Below the pieces are notes generated by a model. That model made no database searches, was not told the origin of the DNA, and saw only the letters and a program-made list of their open reading frames with translations. This document shows, in pieces, positions 5,766-9,425 of a DNA stretch of 9,425 nt. The stretch is from DASYHQ01 sp038223165 (GTDB lineage: Bacteria; Planctomycetota; Phycisphaerae; Tepidisphaerales; Tepidisphaeraceae): assembly GCA_038223165.1 (NCBI GenBank), contig JBBRHE010000153.1, forward strand, positions 1 to 9,425. The letters are read 5' to 3'. The position numbers and the translations under genes were made by a program. The number at the start of each line of letters is the position of its first letter. Position 1 is the first letter of the stretch.

Positions 5766-6848
5766 CTACTGCAGGTAACCCTTCTTGCCAAAGTATTCCA
5801 TTGCCTCGTCCAGGCTCTTAAACACTTTGGTTGCCGTCTCGGTGATGAACGGCGAAGGCATGCCACGGCAGGCCCAGACGACGTAGACTTCCTTGCCACC
5901 TTCGAAGGCGTGGTGCAGTTCGCGTTCGACACCGCTGCTGAGGCCGGGCTTTCCGTTGGGCAGTTCGGGGACGAGGCTAACGATGATCTCGCTCTGGTCG
6001 ACCATCTTAAAGTCGCGCGCGTAGATCTGGCCCATGATGTCACCGCTGATCTCAGCGACTTCCTTGGTCTTAAGGGTGACCGGACCGTCGGCAGCCATGA
6101 CTTCGAGGGTGTCCTTGCCTTCTTCGATGGCCTTCATGCCTTGAGTGTGCAGGACGAACTCGTCGACGTCGCCGGGGTCGAAGGTGATGAAATGGTCGTT
6201 GAGTTTGGCGCGAAACCGGTCGATCTCGGCGAGCGTATCGGGCAGGTCCATCACGTGGCTCATCGGAAAGCTCGGGTAGACTTTTTTCTTGTGGCTTTCG
6301 AACATCAGCCGGTAGATCGACTGCGTCGTCGGGATGTTGCGCCCACGGCTGATCATGAAGAAGTGGCCGTACCCCTTGAGGATGTTGGCGAGAATTTCGG
6401 TCGCGAGCAGTTCTTCCTCGCGCCAGACCATGATGTCCTTGAGGGTGTGCTCGATGTCGTGCTCACGGGCGAGTCGCTGGTGGACGCTTTCGGCGTTGTC
6501 GAGGATCGTCATGTACAGATCGGCGTTGAACGCCTTGATCTGGTCGAAGTCGAACGCGCTGAAGAGACCATGACGCCAGCGGAACGTGGCGTGCGTGTTG
6601 ACGATGATGTGTTCGTGCTTTTCAGCCGTGCGGAGCACTTCTTTGAAGACAGCTCGACGGAGCGTATTCAGTCGGCTGATCGGCAGGTTCAAGATGCGGC
6701 CCTTCGGGACGTCGGGCGCTTCCTCATACATCATCTTGCCGATGTGGCAGACCTCCAGGTCATGCCCGGCCGCTATCGCGGCCGTTTTCACGGCGTCCAA
6801 ATACGGGCCTTTGTCGACGCCAACTTGTCCGGTCACGATCGCTCGCAT
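5766..6848 (-). CDS. Archaeal-type adenylate-kinase-like protein with deoxyribosyltransferase-like C-terminus
   Basis: A 360-residue predicted cytosolic protein with two recognisable halves. Residues 1-190 resemble archaeal adenylate kinase (AdkA). MRAIVTGQVGVDKGPY is at the P-loop position, HIGKMMYEEA (35-44) matches the archaeal GD-x-M-x-E-A stretch, and NTHATF (84-89) matches the D-T-H-A-T strand; Arg/Lys-rich helices follow. The P-loop is non-canonical, with Asp12 before Lys13 and Gly14 instead of Ser/Thr. Residues from about 262 to 345 resemble the nucleoside 2-deoxyribosyltransferase fold: RDFKMVDQSEIIV (278-290), then SSGVERELHHAFEGGKEVYVV, where Glu310 aligns with the catalytic Glu of G-T-x-x-E-x-x-x-A. 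Activity is unproven for either half. ATG 6848 is chosen because TCTCC at 6856-6860 (GGAGA on this strand, 7 bases away) gives a good Shine-Dalgarno and the P-loop starts directly after it. The in-frame extension to 6971 has no family similarity. Confidence 0.75.
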   Translation of the reverse strand: MRAIVTGQVGVDKGPYLDAVKTAAIAAGHDLEVCHIGKMMYEEAPDVPKGRILNLPISRLNTLRRAVFKEVLRTAEKHEHIIVNTHATFRWRHGLFSAFDFDQIKAFNADLYMTILDNAESVHQRLAREHDIEHTLKDIMVWREEELLATEILANILKGYGHFFMISRGRNIPTTQSIYRLMFESHKKKVYPSFPMSHVMDLPDTLAEIDRFRAKLNDHFITFDPGDVDEFVLHTQGMKAIEEGKDTLEVMAADGPVTLKTKEVAEISGDIMGQIYARDFKMVDQSEIIVSLVPELPNGKPGLSSGVERELHHAFEGGKEVYVVWACRGMPSPFITETATKVFKSLDEAMEYFGKKGYLQ

Positions 6849-6855
6849 CAGTCTG

Positions 6856-6860
6856 TCTCC
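6856..6860 (-). promoter_or_regulatory. Shine-Dalgarno that fixes the AdkA-like start
   Basis: GGAGA on the minus strand lies 7 bases before ATG 6848. It favours this start over the longer in-frame extension, which begins at 6971. Confidence 0.65.
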
Positions 6861-6878
6861 ACTTGGGTTGGACAGGGG

Positions 6879-6884
6879 ATTGTA
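6879..6884 (-). promoter_or_regulatory. Possible -10 element for the AdkA-like/LOG pair
   Basis: TACAAT on the minus strand matches TATAAT at five of six positions and would start a transcript about 25 bases before ATG 6848. No acceptable -35 hexamer is visible 16-18 bases upstream. The 172-base gap after the UVR gene leaves room for an internal promoter. The rest of the gap holds only a small direct repeat (CCCGT twice, 6954-6966). Confidence 0.25.
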
Positions 6885-7020
6885 ACGAATGGCGAGCGGT
6901 TGGGATACGGTCTTCGGTAAGGGCAGCCCCTGAGACAAAAGCGATTCTGGAAACCCGTGCAGCCCGTACACTGAAGTGATCGGGCCGCACCATTGGTTTC
7001 AATTTACAGAGACTGACTCG

Positions 7021-7857
7021 CTAGACAATTGTCGTCGTGTCACCATTACCGCCTTCGGCTTCGCTTTGCCGTTTGAGGAGTTCAATCTCGTCGCGCAGCT
7101 TCGCGGCCCGTTCATAGGCCTCTTCCTTTACGGCTTTCTCGAGCTTCTTCTGCAGCAGCTCCATCGGGTCGACGGGCAGCTTTTTCTTAATGTCGCGCGC
7201 AAAACGCTTCAGCACGCGGACTTCGTTCGCGTGGCTATATGCTTCCAATTGCCCGAACCTGCGGAAGAATCGCTTGATCGCCTTCAAGCCGGCCCGGATC
7301 GCTTCGAGTGCTTCGCCATACTTTTCTTCCTTGAACAAGATCGATGCCTTGGCGCGGCTGTTCATCATCGTGATGTACGGACGATACTGCTCCATGACCA
7401 CACGGTCGGCTTCGTTCTGGGCATACTTGCGGCAGAGGTCCAGCACGCGAAGGTTGCGATCCGTGTCACGGACGACGCCAGGATATTCTTCCAGTACGAA
7501 CAGGCTCAAGTAGCGGTGGTAATACATCGCCGCCTCGTCGCGCAGTGACTGACATTGCGCTCCGTTTAGATGGAAGCCGAGCTCGCTACCAGCTTTTACT
7601 TTGTATTCGACGAGCTTGGTTTCGAAAAAATCGAGGAATGATTCGTGCCCATTGGGGCGCGCGCCGTCCGGTCGACCGGTCAGTTCCATTTGAAGCAGGC
7701 CAAGATCCAACCGCAGTTGCAGCTTGGGTAGACCATCCGTGCCGCTGACCTTGCGCACGTTGATCGTGCCAGGTTCGTAATCCCAGCCCTTAAGCACTTG
7801 GCCGATGTCTTTGCTCGGTCCAAGCTTCCGTTGAGGTTTGGGGGTCTGTTCACTCAT
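7021..7857 (-). CDS. UVR-motif protein with helical N-terminal domain
   Basis: A 278-residue predicted cytosolic protein. Residues 232-264 form a UVR motif: MELLQKKLEKAVKEEAYERA followed by AKLRDEIELLKR. This is the helical hairpin by which UvrB and UvrC interact and which also occurs in McsA and ClpC. There is no zinc finger, nuclease or helicase domain, so it is not UvrB, UvrC or McsA. Residues 25-75 are probably beta-rich (GTINVRKVSG...LQLRLDLGLLQMELTGRPDG). Residues 95-225 are helical and TPR-like, with YHRYLSLFVLEEYPGVVRDT and ASILFKEEKYGEALEAIRAG resembling repeat units. The tail is a short acidic, Gly/Thr-rich stretch. The likely role is protein-protein interaction; the partner is unknown. 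A candidate promoter lies just upstream, making it the first gene of the minus-strand run. No strong Shine-Dalgarno is seen. Confidence 0.8.
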   Translation of the reverse strand: MSEQTPKPQRKLGPSKDIGQVLKGWDYEPGTINVRKVSGTDGLPKLQLRLDLGLLQMELTGRPDGARPNGHESFLDFFETKLVEYKVKAGSELGFHLNGAQCQSLRDEAAMYYHRYLSLFVLEEYPGVVRDTDRNLRVLDLCRKYAQNEADRVVMEQYRPYITMMNSRAKASILFKEEKYGEALEAIRAGLKAIKRFFRRFGQLEAYSHANEVRVLKRFARDIKKKLPVDPMELLQKKLEKAVKEEAYERAAKLRDEIELLKRQSEAEGGNGDTTTIV

Positions 7858-7887
7858 AGTTCGCTGATCGTGCCCTTCTATCCTACC

Positions 7888-7916
7888 ATTCTAATGTCCA
7901 GTCGAGTCCGACCCAA
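7888..7916 (-). promoter_or_regulatory. Candidate promoter for the UVR-protein gene and minus-strand run
   Basis: On the minus strand TTGGGT (7911-7916) is separated by exactly 17 bases from TAGAAT (7888-7893), which matches TATAAT at five of six positions. Transcription would start near 7881, giving a leader of about 24 bases before ATG 7857. Confidence 0.45.
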
Positions 7917-8023
7917 CACTCGGGCCGTCCGCGATCGGTGTTCCACAGGCATTATAGGCAGCGTCCAGTGCAAAAATTATCGCCAGTCGGACCGGTAGGA
8001 CCGTTAGATTGATCGGACGGTTT

Positions 8024-8029
8024 TACAAT
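8024..8029 (+). promoter_or_regulatory. Possible -10 element for the ygfZ-like gene
   Basis: TACAAT matches TATAAT at five of six positions, but no good -35 is found at the right distance. If used, the transcript would carry the whole palindromic element (8053-8154) in a leader of about 150 bases before the ATG. Confidence 0.25.
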
Positions 8030-8052
8030 CGGAAGGAATGCGATTTCCGGCC

Positions 8053-8154
8053 CCTCTCCCATGTACGGATGGGAGAGGTTAGGGTGAGGGTGATTTGGGT
8101 CGGCCAGAACCATTTGTTACTCGAGATCACCCTCACCTAGCCTCTCCTCGAGTA
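8053..8154. repeat. Compound palindromic element with competing hairpins
   Basis: Three inverted repeats overlap. First, CCTCTCCCAT (8053-8062) pairs perfectly with ATGGGAGAGG (8069-8078) around a 6-base loop. Second, GGAGAGGTTAGGGTGAGGGT at 8072-8091, continuing GAT, pairs with the segment 8124-8146 with one mismatch and one bulge. Third, TACTCGAG (8118-8125) pairs perfectly with CTCGAGTA (8147-8154), enclosing the right arm of the second. Not all can form together. The GGGAGAGG-TTAGGGTGAGGG pattern resembles dispersed palindromic repeats common in bacterial intergenic DNA (from memory, not verified). It ends 28 bases before the ygfZ-like ATG. Confidence 0.7.
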
Positions 8155-8182
8155 TCAGGGGATGGGCCATACGATCGATTAA

Positions 8183-9409
8183 ATGACTATGTCTACCCAG
8201 CTTCCCAATCCTCTCCTGAGCAAACATCGCGATGCGGGTGCCGAGATGCAGGCGTTTGACCAGATCGAGATCGTCAGCACGTTCGGGAACCCCGGTATGG
8301 AATATGGGGCAATCTATGAAGGGTGTGGGTTGATGGACATGCCTCATCGTGCGGTATTGGAATTGACTGGCACGGATCGCCTTCCATTTTTGAACAACCT
8401 TGTCTCGAACGTCACCTGGGACAAGAACACGAAACGATCGATGCCCGCCGGCACCGGTGTCCACGCATATTTCCTCAACCTGCGCGGGCGAATCGTCGCG
8501 GACATGAACGTCTTGGAACTTGGTGATCGCACTCTCGTCGAGACCGACGTCCGCAAGGTAGAGCTGCTGCGATCAACGTGGGACAAATACCTGTTTGTCG
8601 AAAAGGTCCTGATGACCTCGCGCGTGGGAGCGTTACACGAGCTATCACTGCACGGGCCGAAGGCTGAGGACGTGTTGCGGCACGCGAGCGGAGCGCGTTT
8701 CACGCTGCCCGCACCGCTTGCGGTCTCGCAGGGTAGGTTGTTCGGACTAGACGTGGCAATCTTTCGCGACGACGTTTGCGGCGTGCCTGGGTATCACCTC
8801 ATCGTCCCGACCGAACAATCGCAATTCCTGTGGACGACGCTCGTCTCGCGGTTAGGTTTTGCCGCGATCGGCAAAGGCCTTCTCCGACCGATCGGGTGGG
8901 CCGCGTTCAACGCGGCACGCATCGAAGCGGGGCGACCGTTGCTGGACATCGACATACCCAGCGCGACGCCGGACCGTCCCGGTGCGAGGTTGAATCCGAC
9001 GGAAGCCAGCGCCGCAGAGACGTCGGCCGGCACAACGAACGGTATCCTGCCCGCCGAGACGGGGCAGGCAGCGCGCGCGGTCAGTTACACTAAATGCTAC
9101 GTCGGTCAGGAGATCGTCGCCCGCATGCACGCGCGCGGTGTGTTCGCCAAGCAACTCGTCGGCATCAAGATGGAATCCGACGCGTTGCCACTGGCCGGCG
9201 CGAGCATCTACGACGACAAGGACAACGCGATCGGTGCTGTCACCAGCAGCACAATCTCTCCGATGCTCGGCGGGCACTCGATCTGCCTCGGCTATTTGAA
9301 AAAGCCCTACTTTGCGATTGGGACGAAAGTCCGCATCCCCGCCGAGGGCGCAATCAAGAATGGTGAGGTCGTGAAGACGCCGTTCGGGGGTGATGACGCT
9401 ATTAACTGA
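8183..9409 (+). CDS. ygfZ: YgfZ/GcvT-family folate-binding protein
   Basis: A 408-residue cytosolic protein of the YgfZ/IBA57 branch of the GcvT fold, which uses tetrahydrofolate to help make or repair Fe-S clusters in some enzymes. The N-terminus fits the family: a short lead, then YGAIYEGCGLMDMPHRAVLE and a TGTDRLPFLNNLVSN motif. The centre has AFNAARIEAGRPLLDIDI (residues 241-258). The signature is at 304-310 as K-C-Y-V-G-Q-E, with Cys305 the conserved cysteine, followed by IVARMHARG. The beta-barrel C-terminus includes a GAVTSSTISPMLGG stretch. It lacks the glycine usually found before the cysteine, and about 29 extra low-complexity residues (259-287) precede the signature. It is longer than E. 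coli YgfZ (326 residues). GcvT itself is unlikely because the KCYVGQE signature marks the YgfZ branch. ATG 8183 or ATG 8189 could be used; no Shine-Dalgarno precedes either. No other gene lies between it and the window end. Confidence 0.88.
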   Translation: MTMSTQLPNPLLSKHRDAGAEMQAFDQIEIVSTFGNPGMEYGAIYEGCGLMDMPHRAVLELTGTDRLPFLNNLVSNVTWDKNTKRSMPAGTGVHAYFLNLRGRIVADMNVLELGDRTLVETDVRKVELLRSTWDKYLFVEKVLMTSRVGALHELSLHGPKAEDVLRHASGARFTLPAPLAVSQGRLFGLDVAIFRDDVCGVPGYHLIVPTEQSQFLWTTLVSRLGFAAIGKGLLRPIGWAAFNAARIEAGRPLLDIDIPSATPDRPGARLNPTEASAAETSAGTTNGILPAETGQAARAVSYTKCYVGQEIVARMHARGVFAKQLVGIKMESDALPLAGASIYDDKDNAIGAVTSSTISPMLGGHSICLGYLKKPYFAIGTKVRIPAEGAIKNGEVVKTPFGGDDAIN

Positions 9410-9425
9410 GGGCTTGAAAGAGCGC

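Larger units (their letters stand above)
7858..8182. other. Divergent intergenic region, 325 bases
   Basis: This spacer separates the minus-strand UVR gene from the plus-strand ygfZ-like gene. It contains the candidate minus-strand promoter at 7888-7916, a lone plus-strand -10-like TACAAT at 8024-8029 and the compound palindromic element at 8053-8154. ACCGT/ACGGT (8000-8004 with 8017-8021) followed by TTTT is a weak hairpin. No coding region is evident between 7917 and 8052. Confidence 0.6.

Noticed and set aside
5125..6848. Anti-phage defence system built on LOG and deoxyribosyltransferase-like folds
   Set aside because: There is no adjacent effector, cyclase, protease or membrane killer protein, and the neighbours are housekeeping genes. 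A metabolic or salvage role is more economical, so this is kept only as a side speculation.
5736..6920. Long plus-strand open frame (394 codons) opposite the AdkA-like gene
   Set aside because: It is the antisense shadow of a gene with clear family motifs and a good Shine-Dalgarno. Its translation is rich in Asp/Val/Arg with no recognisable domain, and it also runs into the LOG upstream region.
6849..6971. N-terminal extension of the AdkA-like protein by 41 residues
   Set aside because: The extension has no similarity to the family, and a Shine-Dalgarno sits at the correct distance from the internal ATG at 6848.
8053..8154. Possible CRISPR array or simple intrinsic terminator
   Set aside because: There are no regularly spaced direct repeats with unique spacers, and the hairpins are not followed by a T-run, so a compound palindromic repeat is the better description.

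Overview
The window looks like a chromosomal segment of a high-GC bacterium, most likely a planctomycete, possibly class Phycisphaerae. This is inferred from the gene set (a cytosolic FHA-GAF histidine kinase, a UVR-motif helical protein, an archaeal-type adenylate-kinase-like protein with a deoxyribosyltransferase-like tail) and from two kinds of palindromic intergenic repeat. No rRNA or other marker is present, so the placement is tentative. I see no phage, transposase, CRISPR array or tRNA.

Layout. Positions 1-281 are a non-coding leader with a candidate promoter for gap (glyceraldehyde-3-phosphate dehydrogenase, 282-1313, +), which ends in a GC-rich hairpin terminator. A soluble FHA-GAF-histidine kinase follows (1445-3145, +, GTG start with a good Shine-Dalgarno). 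A convergent junction then leads to five minus-strand genes. In their transcription order these are: a UVR-motif protein (7857-7021), an AdkA-like/deoxyribosyltransferase-like two-domain protein (6848-5766), a LOG-family nucleotide phosphoribohydrolase (5718-5125), a TonB-like envelope protein (5033-4059) and queE (3927-3238). Their gaps are 172, 47, 91 and 131 bases, so only the AdkA-like/LOG pair is tight. A divergent spacer of 325 bases (7858-8182) carries a candidate promoter for the minus-strand set and a compound palindromic repeat. A GcvT/YgfZ-family gene (8183-9409, +) closes the window.

The genes are mostly housekeeping: glycolysis, the queuosine/7-deazaguanine pathway, Fe-S cluster maintenance, nucleotide hydrolysis and envelope energy transduction. 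The most unusual item is the AdkA-like plus deoxyribosyltransferase-like protein beside LOG, two predicted N-glycosidic-bond enzymes encoded together. Next come the two palindromic repeat elements (3961-4052 and 8053-8154), each close to a gene start that lacks a recognisable ribosome binding site. I did not find convincing evidence of a defence system or other large novel system here.
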